NCBI RefSeq assembly: GCF_040939455.1 | Contig: NC_134108.1 | Coordinates: 46,189,501-46,253,500, forward strand | Length of the DNA stretch: 64,000 nucleotides | Source: Microcebus murinus | Lineage: Eukaryota; Chordata; Mammalia; Primates; Cheirogaleidae | Direction of reading: 5' to 3' | Shown: in pieces, positions 13,401 to 26,078 of the stretch | Layout of the letters: each line of letters begins with the position of its first letter | Position numbering within the stretch: the first letter of the stretch is position 1 | Notes under the pieces: generated by a model | What the model was told of the DNA's origin: nothing | The model's database searches: none | Seen by the model: the letters and a program-made list of their open reading frames with translations, nothing else | Translations under genes and position numbers: made by a program

Positions 13401-13410
13401 CAATAAAAGG
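13401..13410 (+). promoter_or_regulatory. TATA-like box of the LTR
   Basis: caataaaagg lies about 95 bases after an inverted CCAAT-type motif and about 140 bases before AATAAA, the spacing expected for U3-R of an ERV1 LTR. Activity is not known. Confidence 0.35.
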
Positions 13411-13540
13411 AAACCACCTGGGTGTCCTCAACATCTTTCTCCGCTCGTGGAGACTGACCCATTGTTCCTCTCTCTGGAACCTATTTTCACTTTGGGTAGC
13501 TTACTTTTTTACTTTCACTTTTAGTTTCTTTCTTTTCTGT

Positions 13541-13546
13541 AATAAA
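13541..13546 (+). terminator. LTR poly(A) signal
   Basis: AATAAA followed by the GT-rich sequence tgtttgtgtgg, as expected near the end of the R region. Confidence 0.4.
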
Positions 13547-13620
13547 CTGTTTGTGTGGGCTTCATATTGGTGACCACTCCATCACCTGCTCAACTCAGTA
13601 CCAGTACTTACCCTTGACAG

Positions 13621-15834
13621 TGGGAACCAAGGATCAGGGCACATCGCAATAGACCTAACCCTTATCTAACAGGCATGTCCACAATAATTCTCTGAGATCA
13701 GTAAAGGGATGAGTCTGGTGGAGCAGATGGTTTCAAACTGACATGGAGAAGGAAACAAGCTATGACTGAGATTGAGGAGAACCTGCTGAGAAAATCCACC
13801 AGGCCCAGGCATCAGTGGTATTTTTGGTATTGTTTTTGGTAAGGTTTAAGTTAAAATGGAATTTATTCCCAATCACTTTTCCTACATTTCCTTTAGAGGA
13901 AAAAAAAGGTTGGGGGATGGAGCAAGACAAAAATAAATAACTGAACAACAAATATTTGAAAGAGACAAGATAAAGAGCCTTATAAACTTGCTCTGGAATT
14001 TAAAACTTGTTATCTTGTCCTTCAACTAGTTTAAGGAACAGTATCTTCCTTGACAGGAATCAGTGGACCTCAAATATTTGTATAATGAACAGACTATTTC
14101 TTGCTTTTGACAGGATCTGAAGACCAAAGAAAGTGTGAACATTCAAAGAGTAAAATTTAAATAATGAAATGGAAACAATAATAGTAATAATATAGAGAAA
14201 TATTCAAAATTTTAAGGCAAAGTTAGTAAGTAGAAAATTAGAATAGATTAGAGGAATTTATGTTGTTGTGTGTGTATTTCAGAGAGAGAGAGTGAGAGAG
14301 AGCCAGAGAGAGCACAGAATCAACAAATAAGGTTTTATGGCTAGACTTACTGCAAGTTGATCTTTCAAGCTCAACAGTGAGATGGCCATGAGGTTTTAAA
14401 TGAAAACCTATACTCCACAGGGTCACATACTTTCTTTCAAGTATAACATTGCATAGTTGTGGATTAGCCGTGCTGTGAAGACTTGGCATTGCACAGCTCA
14501 TTATGACAGATTCATCAAACCATGGATCAAATCTCACCTCTCTTTTATAAGTCCAAGTTTTATATTGCATGCTATATAAAATGTAGGTGCACTTTTGAGA
14601 TACTAGAGGATCCAGAGTCACCTTTCAAAGTACACAAAGCAAAACATTGCATAGTGGTTCATGAATTTTATAAATTCACCTAAAATAGGCTGAGAAGGAA
14701 AAAGGAATTTAAGTAGAGAAAAATTAGAAGAAAAACCTTTATTGTCACTAAAAGATTATGATGAAAGAAAATAATAGGAAAGATACGAATAAAACGGAGC
14801 ATAAGTACATGGGAGACAGACTTCTAAGAGTGCTGAAAGGATAGATTTTGAGTGGAAAACAATGGAATAACTGGTAATTAAAATTCCACAAATGAAATTT
14901 AATTTTATTAAAATACCACAATAAAAATAGAGTGGGTTCATATATTCAAGTGGATCTTTCCTGAAACTATTTGATTGAAATTAGACCTTTGATTTCACAA
15001 AGACAATGTGCCACCCTGAATGGCATCATGCATACATTTCTTAAGATTCATTGATCTCTGTCTTCTCAGCTTGATAATGATGAAAGGAGAAGAGGCATCA
15101 AAGTATGAAAAAGAGCGTGGAAAATATAGTTACTTATTTTCCCTTTCTCCCATTTTTGCATCTGACGTTAGTCATGGCTTAAAGATTGACCAACTAACTG
15201 ATAGACTGGAGAAACAACAGGAAGAAAGGGGGAAAAGGATAAGAAAAATATTGTCTAGAGTCTCACAGCTATAGGTGACCAGATTGCTTCGAAATATAAT
15301 TAAATTTTATGATAGAAGAGAAACTTTGAAACAAGACTCCTTGAAACCCTTTTTCAGATGATTATTCTTGACTCGTTGCCTGAACCAGCATTGGATAAAG
15401 TACACCAAGCCATTGCCTGGGGCTGCCTGAGATCATTCCTGCCTATAAATAGATATGATTGGTACTGCACACAGAGTTTACTGATTTGCTGCTTCTACTA
15501 TGCTAATGGGGTTATAAACAAGAAAAATCCTCCCAGGGCCAGTATTTCTCACAAGTGATAGAAAAATCAGGCAAATCTCAATCTAGATAAATAACTAATG
15601 TACTTTTCAACTTCTGACTCTCCGATTCAGTTGACCATCAGGTTGTCTGTGATAAAGTGGTGTTGCTAGGCAACAAGGGTAGTCACTGCTACTCACAGGC
15701 ATGAAGAGCTGCTGCTGGGCAAAAGCATTTACAAAACCCTGTATTTGTTTACAAATCTAGTGCCTATCACTGTCTTCATGCTGATAATCACAGGTGATAG
15801 CAAAGCCTATTAATAATATTAATAAGTGAATACA
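13621..15834. other. unassigned DNA
   Basis: It contains a short GA tract at 14280-14310 and no recognised gene. The minus-strand frame 14238-14621 (127 codons) has no known domain and overlaps the GA tract at its C-terminal end, so I do not call it a gene. Confidence 0.4.
15662..15674. promoter_or_regulatory. perfect X-box-like palindrome (RFX-type site)
   Basis: GTTGCTAGGCAAC has perfect 5-bp half-sites around a 3-bp centre and fits the RFX X-box pattern (GTTGC...GCAAC). It lies in sequence I could not assign to a repeat. It is a motif match only; no promoter is visible nearby. Confidence 0.35.
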
Positions 15835-15935
15835 GGATTTTGATGAAAATTATTCTGAGAAGGAGTCCAAAGGCTTCACAGACTACAAAGGGTTCCAGTT
15901 CACACACACGCACAAAAGGTTAATAATTACTAGAC
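15835..15935 (-). mobile_element. hAT-type DNA transposon end
   Basis: 'attctgagaaggagtccaaa', 'ggcttcacagactacaaagg' and 'acaaaaggttaataattac' correspond to one end of a mammalian hAT-Charlie-class element whose terminus in reverse reads like CAGGGGTTCTTAACC. Only the end is preserved. Confidence 0.5.
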
Positions 15936-16639
15936 TAGAGATGATAATTATATAACATCAGAATCTTATTTTGGAAGGTCAGAAATTGTACCTATATTTA
16001 TTAGATATCATGCACAAAATAAAATGTTGAGGTTTACCAATCTAAAAATATTGCTGTGATGAGAATTCTCCATCTGTCTTCCTCAGGAAATGTACACAAG
16101 GCCAACTCAGAATTAGAATTCTAGGATTCTAGGTGATATCTGCATGTGTTTTATCATTTTCTGCTAGTGTTTTCTCACCACTCTGGATTCCTTCTGTTTT
16201 GGACATGACTGCTATCACGTACCATCTTTAGATGTTTCTCTGTGTCATTGTATTATCAGATCGAACACTGTTATATCATTACTTTCATTTTGATATTCCT
16301 GCCACTGTTTGAATTTGCCAATGTTGATGATCTTTCTTTATTGAAGGATTTTTAAAAAATTTATTAACAAAAATTAAATATCCTTCTCTAGTCAATTCAT
16401 TGAAGTATATTTTGCTTTGGCTTTTGCTATGTTGTTTTATGAATTTCATTTTTATATGAAATTCATAGGAATTTCATAAGGACCAATTCTAATAAATAGG
16501 TTTAAAATATTGCTTCACAACAGATATATTCTTGAAATATATACATATCTGTATATGTGGGTCTATATATATAATTATAGCATGTTATTTTGTTTTAGAA
16601 AAATTGTATTGTATTATATTCTTGTTTTCTTTCTCACTT
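15936..16639. other. unassigned AT-rich DNA
   Basis: Nothing recognised. A short inverted repeat (atgaatttcat/atgaaattcat) is present near 16440-16470. Confidence 0.4.
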
Positions 16640-17735
16640 TTTCCTACTCAACATCATGTGTTAAGACCTGCTCTTAACAAGATATAACACACACACGCAC
16701 ACACACACATCAACTTGTGTTTCATATTTCTGATTGCTACATAGTGTACGGTGACATGTTTTCACCATATGAGCTTCCCAACCCACCCCTGCCCCCATCT
16801 GCTCCAATGAAAAGCTGTATCCATGTCTCCTCATGGACCTGGGAGAGACTGTCTGGGACACACTAAGAAGAGGGATTGCAGGCTCAGAGGGAATAGGCTG
16901 TTGAGCTATTTTTTAGAAAGGCTGCACTTGTTGACACTCTTACTAGTAATGTGAAGGTTTCTATTTTCCTATATATATTTTTAAAACTTAGCATTATTAA
17001 ACAGTTAAAAATTTTTGTCAGTTTTATGGAGAAAATAGAACTCTATATGCATTTTTTTATCATATGATTGATCAGCTGATTGTGTCAATCCTATAGGAAA
17101 ACCATTTAGATCCATTTTTGCCTATACCTGTCCTTAGACCATTTTTCTGTTGTATTGTACTTAGTTTTCTTGCTAATTTGTGATAATTCTTTGTTAATTT
17201 TAGATATTCTCTTGTCAGATTTAGGAATCACTAATAACTTCTTCCACTGAGTCTCCTTTAAACAACTTTGTCTATGGTATTCTTCACTGAATAGAAATAA
17301 TTAATTTTGATATATTCAAATTCATACTATTTTTTTTACCTTTTGGTTTGTAATTTACATTTAATTGAAGAAATTTCCATCCCAAGATCACAAAGATATT
17401 CTTCTACTTTTTTTTCTATTTACCTTATGGAAGGTTTTTCCTTTGCCATTTAGATTTTTAAATTAATCTGGAATTTACTCTCCTATGTTGTTTGAAGAAG
17501 GGTTCAAATTTATTTTTTCATATATAGAAAGCCAGTATACCAATGCAATCAATTAAAAAATTAATCCATTCCTCCACTGATCTGTGTTGTCACCATAATA
17601 ATGTAACACTACCCTTCTTAAATATAAATGTTTCTGGACATACCTGTTTTTCCTTGGTTTCGTGTGTCTATTCCTGTCCCAGTACCATACTTTTTACTAC
17701 TATGGCAAGTATGCATTAAAAAGTGGTAAGATGAG
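16640..17735 (-). mobile_element. old L1M fragment, antisense (ORF2 3' half)
   Basis: The plus strand carries antisense L1 ORF2 phrases: 'ttaatctggaatttactctc', 'cagtataccaatgcaatc', 'aatccattcctccactgatc' and 'cagtaccatactttttacta'. Frames are broken. A (CA)n tract lies at about 16687-16710. The 3' boundary near 16640 is approximate. Confidence 0.6.
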
Positions 17736-18085
17736 TCCTCCTCTTTGCTCTTCCTTCCCAGAAATTTCTAGGAGGAAAAAAGTTTATTGGCCACATTTTT
17801 TTCTTTCAATACAAAATTTTCTATATTTGAGCCACACTGAAAAGCAAATATATAAAATACTTACATTACTTGATGTATTGAATGCCAGTGCAGAATTGAA
17901 CTCTATGCTGAAGCCAATAGCATTTGGGTTTTGGGTATGTTTGAAAAATAGAAACAGGGGCCAGTATTCTAATGTTTAATTCAGAAATTAAGTCATATGT
18001 CTTGAAGCTCAGCCAGTAATATATACCTCAATAGACTTTGTTGTCTATTACTGCTCAAACTTTATGTGAGATAGAGTTTATTAAC
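17736..18085. other. unassigned spacer between L1 fragments
   Basis: No family recognised. It could be lost L1 sequence or the original target DNA. Confidence 0.35.
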
Positions 18086-21000
18086 TCACTGCCTAAATTA
18101 TATTTTTTAAATTTGACTTTAGTTTTAGAGCAGTTTTAGGTTCACATCAAAATTGTGCAGAAAGCACAGAGATTTCCCATACAGACCCTGACCCCACTTG
18201 TGTATAGCCTTCACCATTATCAATGTCCCCCACAGCATGTACATTTGTTACAGTTGATGAACCTGCACTGACATATCATTATTATCCAAAGTCTATAGCT
18301 TACATTAGGGTTCACTCTTAGTGCACATTCTGTAGACTGGACACATGTATAAACTGTTATGTTATCATACAGAGTAATTTCAGTGTCCTAAAAATCCTTT
18401 GTGCTCTCCGTATTTACATCTGTTTCCCCTCAACCCCTGGCAACTCTCTTTTTACTGTATGCATAGTTTTGCCTTTTCCAGAATATCATATAGGTGGAAT
18501 CATACAATATACAGCTTTAGTCCAATGGTTTCTTTCACTTAGTAATATTCATTTATGTTTTCTCTGTGTCTTTTCATGGCTTTATAGCCAATTTCTTTTT
18601 AGTGCAGAATAATATTTCATTGTCTGGATGTATGACCATTTATCTATCCATTCATCTACTGAAAGATATCTTGGCTGCCTTCAAGTTTGGTAATTACAAA
18701 TAAAGTTGCTATGAATATCCATGTGCAGGTTTGGGTGTGGACATAAATTTTAAACCCTTGTGTAAATACCAAAGAGGGCAATTAATGAATTGTATACTAG
18801 GAGTATGTTTAGTTTTGCAAGAAACTTCCAGTCTTCCAAAATAGCCATAGCATTCATTACCAATGAATGAGAGTACCTGTTACTTCACATCCTTGCTAGT
18901 ATTTGGTGTTATCAGTGTTCTGGATTTGGGCCATTCTAATGAGTGTGTAGTGATATATCAGTGTTGTTTTAATTTTCATTTCCCTAATGACATATGATGT
19001 AGAGCATCTTTTCATATGCTTATTTGTCATCTGTATATTTTCTTTGGTGAGGTGTTTGTCAAGCTTGTTAGCTCATTTTTTTAATCAAGTTATTTGGTTT
19101 TTTTATTGGAATCCAAGAGTTTCTTGTATATTTTGGATATCTACTATTAATCAAATATATGTTTTACAAATATTTTTCCCAATTCTATGACTTGAATTTT
19201 CATTCTCTTGACAGTGTCTTTCACAAAGCAGAAATCTAGCTTACTAATTTTTTCTTTCATGAATTATGTTTTGGGCGCTATATCTAAAAATGTTATTGCC
19301 AAACCAAAAGTCATCTAGATTTTCTCTTATGCTATCTTCAAGGAATTTTATAGTTTTCCATTTTACATTTATATCTGTGATTCATTTTGAATTAATTAAA
19401 AAGGTTTAAGGGTGCAAGGTCTGAGTCTAGATTCATCATTATTATTATATTATTATTTTGTATGTGGATATCTTAGCACAATTTGTTGCAAAGATTTTCT
19501 ACTTGAAGGATCTGTCTGTTTCTGATAGACTGGTGTTGAAGTCACTGTAATTATAGATTCATCTAGTTCTCCTTGGAGTTCCATCAGTTTTTGCTTCATG
19601 TATCTTTGGTGCTCTGTTTTTAAGCACACATACATTAAAGGCTGGTATGTGTTTTTGGAGAATTGACCCCTTTATCATTATGTAATGCCTTTCTTCTTTG
19701 CTCTGAAGTCTGCTCTGTCTAAAATTAACATAGCTACACCTTCTTTCTTTTGATTAGTGTTAACATGATATACTTTTCTGCATCCATTTACTTTTAATCT
19801 CCATATATTTTTATACTTAAAGTGGGTTTCTTGTATACAGCACAAAATCAAATCTTGTTATTTAACCCACTCTAACTATCTCTGTCTTTTAATTGGTGTT
19901 TTCAGACCATGACATTCAAATTGATGATATAGTGAAATATCTACCATACTTTTTACTCAATCTTATTCTCTGTTCCTATTTTTTCTTCCAGTCTTTTTCT
20001 GTCCTTTATGATTTTAATTGAGTGTTTTATATAATTCCACTTTCTCTCTTTTCTTAGTATACCAATTATACTTTTAAAAACTCATTTTAAGTTAAAAAAA
20101 TCTAGGTTGCCATAGATTTTTCAACATACAACTAATTCAAGTCCACTTTCAAATAACACTATACTATTTCATCAGTAGTAGGAGTACCTTATAATAACAA
20201 AATAATCCTAATTTCTCCCTCTCATCCGTTGTATAGTTGCTGTTCATTTCACTATACATTAGCAGACATATAGGCATAAGCATACCTAATTGAGTAAATT
20301 GCTACAGTTATTATTTTAAATAAACTCATTTTTAAATGAATTAAGAATAAAAAATATTTTAATTTTACCTACACTTTTTCCTTCTCCAGTGCTCTCCTTT
20401 TCTTTATGTAGATCTGAATTTTTGACTGATACAATTTTCTTTCTCTTTAAAGAATTTTAATACTTTTTGTGAGGTAGCTGTACTGGCAACACATTTCCTC
20501 AATTATTGTTTGTATGAGAAAAGCTTAATTTTTCCTTCACTTTTGAAGGACAATTTCATAGAGTAGAGAATTCTAGGTTTCTATTTTATTCCTCTCAACA
20601 TTGTAAATATTTCATGCTACTCTCTTCATAATGCATAATTTCTAAGAAGTCAGATGTAATTCTGACATTTTTCCTGTATGGGTGAAATGTTTTATTTCCC
20701 CTCTGGCTTCTGTTAGGATTTTTTTTTGGTTTTGGTTTTCTACAATTTGAATATGATATACCTAAGTGTAGTTTTGGGGGTGATTTTTGGCATTTATCCT
20801 TCTTGGTGTTTTCTGAGTTTCCTGAATTTGTGGTTTGATATCTGACATTTGTCTTGGAGAAATTCTCAGTCAGTATTGTTTCAAATATATTTTCTGTTTC
20901 TTTCTCTCTTTTTTCTCTTTCTGGTATTTCCATTTACATGTGTCATATATTTTGTAGGTGTCCCACAATTCTTGGATACTCTGTTCTGTTTTTTTGTTGT

Positions 21001-22300
21001 TGTTGTTGTTTTGTTTTGTTTTCCAATATTTTTTCTCTTTGCCTTTCAGTTTTGTACTTTTCTATTGAGATAGCCTTAAGCTCAGAAATTCTTTCCTCAG
21101 TCAGGTTAGTTACTAATAAACCTATCAAAGGCATTCTTCCTTTCTGTTACAGTGTTTTTGCTCTCTAGGATTTCTTTCCTAAAATGTTCATTTCTCTACT
21201 TATATGACCCATCTGTTCTTGCATACTATCTATATTATCTATTAGAGCCCTTAGTATATTACTCACAGTTATTTTGAATTCCTGGTCTGATAATTACAAC
21301 ATCCCTTCCATATCTGAGTCTGATTTTAACACTTGCTATCTTTTCAAACTGTGTTTTTTTTTTTTTTCCTTTTTGTATGCCTTGTAATTTTTTACTGATA
21401 GTTGGACATAATTTATTGGGCAAAAGGAACTGCTATAAATAAGACTTTAGTGGTAATATGGAGGGGGAAGAGAAGCATTCTAAAGTCCTATGATTAGATC
21501 TCAGTCTTAGTGAACCTGTGCCTCTAAACTATGAACTTCACAAGTTTTTCTCAGTCCCCTCCACCTGAGAGTGGACTGGAGGTAGATATTTCCCTTCTCT
21601 TACATGGGAAGCTAGAGGAGGCTGAAATTGAGTATTTTCCTCCTCCAAGTGGGAGACTAAACCTGGCTAGAGTTGGATATTTCCTTTATCGTTGGTTAGT
21701 TAGTCTGTCATTAGACCTTATGAAGGTTAGGCTCTTGTTAAATATTTTCTCTTTAGGGCAGACCTTTTAAAAAGAACAAAATGCTCTGCCTGATTTCAAG
21801 ATTGTTCCTTTTTCCCTCCTCCTTTTAGAAGCAGGAGGAAGGGTTTTTTTTTGTTTTGTTTTGTTTTTCTTTCTATTCACTGTGAGAAACTGGTAGAGCT
21901 CCTGGAAGTAAAACTCACAAAAGTGTATGACCCTACCCCCATGACTGATCATTCTGAAGTTTTTTATCTCTTAGACTTGTCCACACAGAGACTCTTGCAG
22001 TTTGTTAATTTGAAGTTCAGATTTTCCTACCCTGGCTCTGGTTCCCATGTAAGTTTCTTCTCAGACAAGTTGTGATTCTCTGTATTTGTCAGATTGACTC
22101 TCCAATTTTAGGAACAGTGGTTTGCTCTATGACTTTACTTCTAAGATAAGTTGTTGATTTTCCAGTTTTTTTACTTCTTGTTAGGTCAGAGTGGCAACTT
22201 CTCAGCTCCTTACATGCCAGATCAGAAACCAGAAGTCTCTAAATTCTTTTTAATGCCCTATTTCCTTTCTTTGTTGATCCTACTCTTAATTTTACCTCTG
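18086..22300 (-). mobile_element. old L1M element, antisense, 3'UTR to 5' region with internal loss
   Basis: From left to right the antisense order is: 3'UTR ('ttaggttcacatcaaaattg', 18150), ORF2 C-terminal part (18500-19450), ORF2 endonuclease region ('attgacccctttatcattat', 19665), ORF1 region (about 20450-21000), and a 5' region with repeated phrases such as 'tggacataatttattgggca' (21403). The reverse transcriptase core between about 19480 and 19550 is missing. All frames are broken. Subfamily not determined. Confidence 0.7.
20595..20933 (-). pseudogene. L1 ORF1p remnant
   Basis: This minus-strand frame begins MEIPEREKREKETENIFE and further on has NVRITSDFLEIMH, close to the L1 ORF1p segment that precedes the conserved 'ARREW' helix. 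Intact ORF1p is an RNA-binding trimer needed for L1 mobility. Here about 112 codons remain open within an otherwise decayed L1M, and the coiled-coil and most of the RRM are not readable. Confidence 0.5.
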
Positions 22301-22312
22301 TAGCAAAACATA

Positions 22313-22667
22313 CAGTCATGTGTTGCTTAATGACAAGAATATATTCTGAGAAATTTGTTATTAGGTGATTTCATAGTTGTGCAAATATCAGAAGAGTGTA
22401 CTTACACAAACCCTTACAATCGAATAGCCTACCACAAACCTAGGCTATGTGGTATAGAGTCTATTGTTCTTAGGCTACAAACTCGTACTGCATGTCACTG
22501 TACTGAATGCTGTAGGTGATTGAAATATCATGGTAAGTATTTGTGTATCTAAACATAGTTAAACATAGAAAAAAACTACAATAAAAATATGGTATTATAA
22601 TTTTATGGGACCACTGTTGTATATGCAACCCGTATTGACCACAACATCATTATACGGTGCATGACAA
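22313..22667. mobile_element. Tigger-type nonautonomous DNA transposon, copy 1
   Basis: It starts CAGTCATGTG after a TA dinucleotide (22311-22312) and ends GTGCATGACAA before TA (22668-22669), so the TIRs and TA duplication are visible. The inside has 'gtgcaaatatcagaagagtg', 'ctgtactgaatgctgtaggt' and 'tctaaacatagttaaacata', then jumps to 'ttttatgggaccactgttgt' near the right end. It is about 355 bp, an internally deleted pogo/Tigger derivative. A second copy with the same junction is at 53422. Confidence 0.82.
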
Positions 22668-22855
22668 TATATGAAAGAGTTCAATAGATGTGAAAAGTGT
22701 TATATATTATACACATATAAATTATATATTTTCCAATATAAAGGTAGTGTTTTGTAGGTAATAAGATAGCCTTATATTTGTATAATGTTTTATAAGTTTA
22801 TCTAATAAGACATATTCCTTTCTTGATTTTCATGACAAAAAACTGACTCGAATAG

Positions 22856-23005
22856 AATTGTTATTATCTCAAATTACAAACAAATAATCTGAAGCTTAGC
22901 ATGATTCTCTTATTCTTCCTAGATTACACAGTTTAATGAAAGGCCGAGTCAGAAGTGGACCTCAGGTTTCTCTGCCTTCAGTGTGTTGTACTATATGGCC
23001 CAAGT
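22856..23005 (-). mobile_element. MIR SINE, antisense
   Basis: 'aataatctgaagcttagcat', 'gattacacagtttaatgaaa' and 'ggacctcaggtttctctgcc' follow the antisense MIR core and tRNA-related part. Strongly diverged. Confidence 0.5.
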
Positions 23006-24690
23006 CATGTTCTAATATCATTTCGTTTCTTGTATTGGCAGAAAAACCTTGTCTGCTCTGGCACGCCATGTGGCAAGCATATATAAGCCACAGTTGAATA
23101 TAACTGAATCTACTGTACATTGTTATAGCACCAGCACTTCTGGGTAAAAAAAGATAACCATGCATAAATGTTTTAATGCTTGATTTATGAAAGAATATAC
23201 CATATCTGTCAAGAAAACTGGATTGTGGTAACAAAAGCATTAATAATCCTCTATTGAAAATATTGTTCTAATAATACCAAGAATTCATTCTCCTTCTTAA
23301 ATCCTTTTATTCCATGGTTCAGTTTATATCACTATAAGTTCTCTGGATTTGAGCAGTTATGCCAGATGCACTAGGCATTTATAAAAGCTTTTCCTAGCAG
23401 ACATAAGTTGGAAGCACATGTTACGAGACTAATGCAAGAGGTACTATGGTATTTGTGAGGCTCAGAATATTAGGAACATACGATCACTGATGACAAACAG
23501 ACTAAGAGAAACTAAAAATGTGCACAACATGCCTGACTTTCCAAATCTGTGACGTGGGAAGATTGGAAAGTTTTGATTTGTAGCTTCTAATACAAAGAAT
23601 CTCCTCTCCAAGATGAAAATAACAAAATAATTTTGGCATACCTCTAAATATTTAAAATATTCATGGATAAAATGATTAAAACCTAGCTATTTTTTCTGTT
23701 CTTCAATGATATATTTTAAAATAAATATATAGAATTACTCTCAACATTTTTTTTTCTGCTCCACCCCCATCTTCAACATTAGTGAGAAGGGGAAACATTT
23801 GTGTTCAAAAGGTTCTATATACACTAAATGAAAAACATTTAAAGGAGTAGGTAGATCTTGTTACCTGTTCCTTTTTTTTTATGATGGCCTATAAATTAAG
23901 GGATCCAGCAATACAGATGAATAATCATGAGAGATGACATGGGGAACTTGCTGAGATAACTTAGCAATTATTTTTATTTAGTTTCAAATGAGCTGCATTA
24001 ACCGTTACTGGTATCTTGTGAAGAGCAGTAAATCTTTAGGTTTCTGCAAATTACTAGAACTTAAAATGATAGTTGCCTCCAAATGATTCTCTTCTCTCTA
24101 TTTATCTGCAGGTGACAAGTCCTAGCTCCTGCACTTCTGTAATTTTCACTCTCTCCATTACTACTCTCATTGCCTTAATAACTCTTTCCTGGGAATAATT
24201 CTGTGCCATACTAAAATAACAAATAAGGCAGCTTCCTAACAAATCTTGCCACACACTTGAAACCTATTTTATATGTCATACTCATATTTAATTCTCATGG
24301 AAAACAATTCCAGTGAAGATTTTTTTTCCTTCCCTAATCAAAATTTGCAAGCCTATAAATGGCCTAAGGATGAATTTTGTATTGTCTAGATATTTTCACC
24401 CTGCCACTCTGTCTGCTTTTAATGCCATGCCTCAGTCATGTATGTATAAATTTTAATTGCCTGAGTGGTATCTGAGAAACACAAGAGCAGGATACATCTC
24501 TAATTGGCCTTTCTAGCCACCACATTTGTTTAACATTGAGGGCTTTATTTGTGTCCTAATCAAGATGAATTAATATGCATTACAGCCAAGATTCAAATTT
24601 ATTATATTTAAATATTTGACATCAGGGCATAACCTAAGGTATAATGATGGAAAAATCAAGAATTTACAGGCATTCCTTTCTTTTCACAAT
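23006..24690. other. unassigned DNA
   Basis: No gene or repeat recognised. The minus-strand frame at 22962-23240 overlaps the MIR-like copy and has no domain. Confidence 0.4.
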
Positions 24691-24699
24691 TCTAATATG

Positions 24700-25722
24700 C
24701 ACACATTTCAGCCACTCGGATTTATTTAAGTGACATCAGTCTACCAACAACACTATTCAAATTTTAATCATCACTGTGAATTATCTGTGAGCAATTTTAT
24801 TAAGCATAATCTTCACTGCTCTTTCTCGGTCCACCAATCACTATGTACATGGCAGAGGTGCATCATGGTCAGGGACCAATCACATCACTCCTTTCAAAGT
24901 CTGTCAATGACTGGTCACTGTGCATCTGCGTTCAGCTCACCTCTAGATAGCAAAGGGTGTGGTTGCCTCCTTGCCTCCCAGTGATAAACCCAGGTGACAG
25001 TTTAACAAAAATGGATAATTAGAAGAGGGAATTGGCCAACAAAGATCAAAGTGCAGCAAACAAATGACAAGTGATAAGGCTGACAATGAAATTTGAATTG
25101 AATATAAGCAGAGTTATAGAAGATATAGCTGACCAGGGGAATGTTGACATAACCACCCTTGGAGAAACTCTAGTTCTGCAGCCAGGAGAACTCAGTGAAG
25201 ATGAACTTACTGACATAAATGAAGAGAGTGGTTATGACAAAAGTATGACAATATCCCAGAGGAAGTGATGCCAGCAGAACTTCACATTAAAGGAACTCCC
25301 AGAGATTTCACAATATTGAAAGCACGAAAGATGAAATGTCAGAAAAGTATCCAAATATAGAAATATGGCAATTCTCCAAGGCTCAGAAAAGATGAGTGCC
25401 CTGTATCCTAAGTTATACAACAAGAAGAAGGCAAGCAACATTCAAATAACCACCCGATAAGTTTTTGAGAAAAAAATAGAACACTAATTCTTGATGTTTC
25501 TAATGGTTTAAATTGCAATGTATTAAGAAAATACTAGTTTTACAGGGTTTTTTATTTTTTATACATTTAAAACTGACCTTAAGAGTTTAATATTTTGACA
25601 AAATTGTTTATAGGTCACAGATTAATTATAATTTTTCCTTTGATTATTAAGAAACATTTTGTACAGTGTCAGTTTGTATGGTCATTTTGACAGCCCCACA
25701 CTACTGTGTAAAGTAAGGACTT
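24700..25722 (+). mobile_element. Tigger/pogo element remnant, 3' part
   Basis: The core is a transposase C-terminal remnant at 25071-25460. Downstream non-coding sequence ends near 'actgtgtaaagtaaggactt', which looks like a Tigger-type terminal repeat. The 5' boundary is uncertain; 24700-25070 may be more decayed element or flanking DNA. Confidence 0.5.
25071..25460 (+). pseudogene. Tigger (pogo-type) transposase C-terminal remnant
   Basis: Tigger transposases are DDE enzymes related to pogo, CENP-B and jerky. The first open segment (25071-25268) has the acidic patch GELSEDELTDINEES, matching the 'eELTdEEL' region after the catalytic domain. After a frame change, plus-strand pieces read like the conserved tail: 'DEMSEKYPNIE' near 25332 and 'LYNKKKAS' near 25415, the end of Tigger proteins. 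The catalytic DDE portion is not readable. Frameshifts make this a dead copy. No host gene structure surrounds it. Confidence 0.6.
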
Positions 25723-25746
25723 CCAGTATTTATAAACATACATACA

Positions 25747-26078
<332 letters not shown>

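Larger units (their letters stand above)
13228..13620 (+). mobile_element. probable ERV1-type solo LTR with promoter-like signals
   Basis: The order of motifs is that of a retroviral LTR: a CCAAT box (gaccaatcag, near 13305), a TATA-like caataaaagg at 13401-13410, about 140 bases of R-like sequence, then an AATAAA poly(A) signal at 13541 followed by a GT-rich stretch. It begins tgtgttagg and ends ttgaca. No gag, pol or env remnant was recognised on either side. The boundaries and family are inferred. Confidence 0.45.

Noticed and set aside
14238..14621. Minus-strand frame of 127 codons as a possible gene
   Set aside because: No domain, no homology recognised, and its C-terminal part translates a GA tract.
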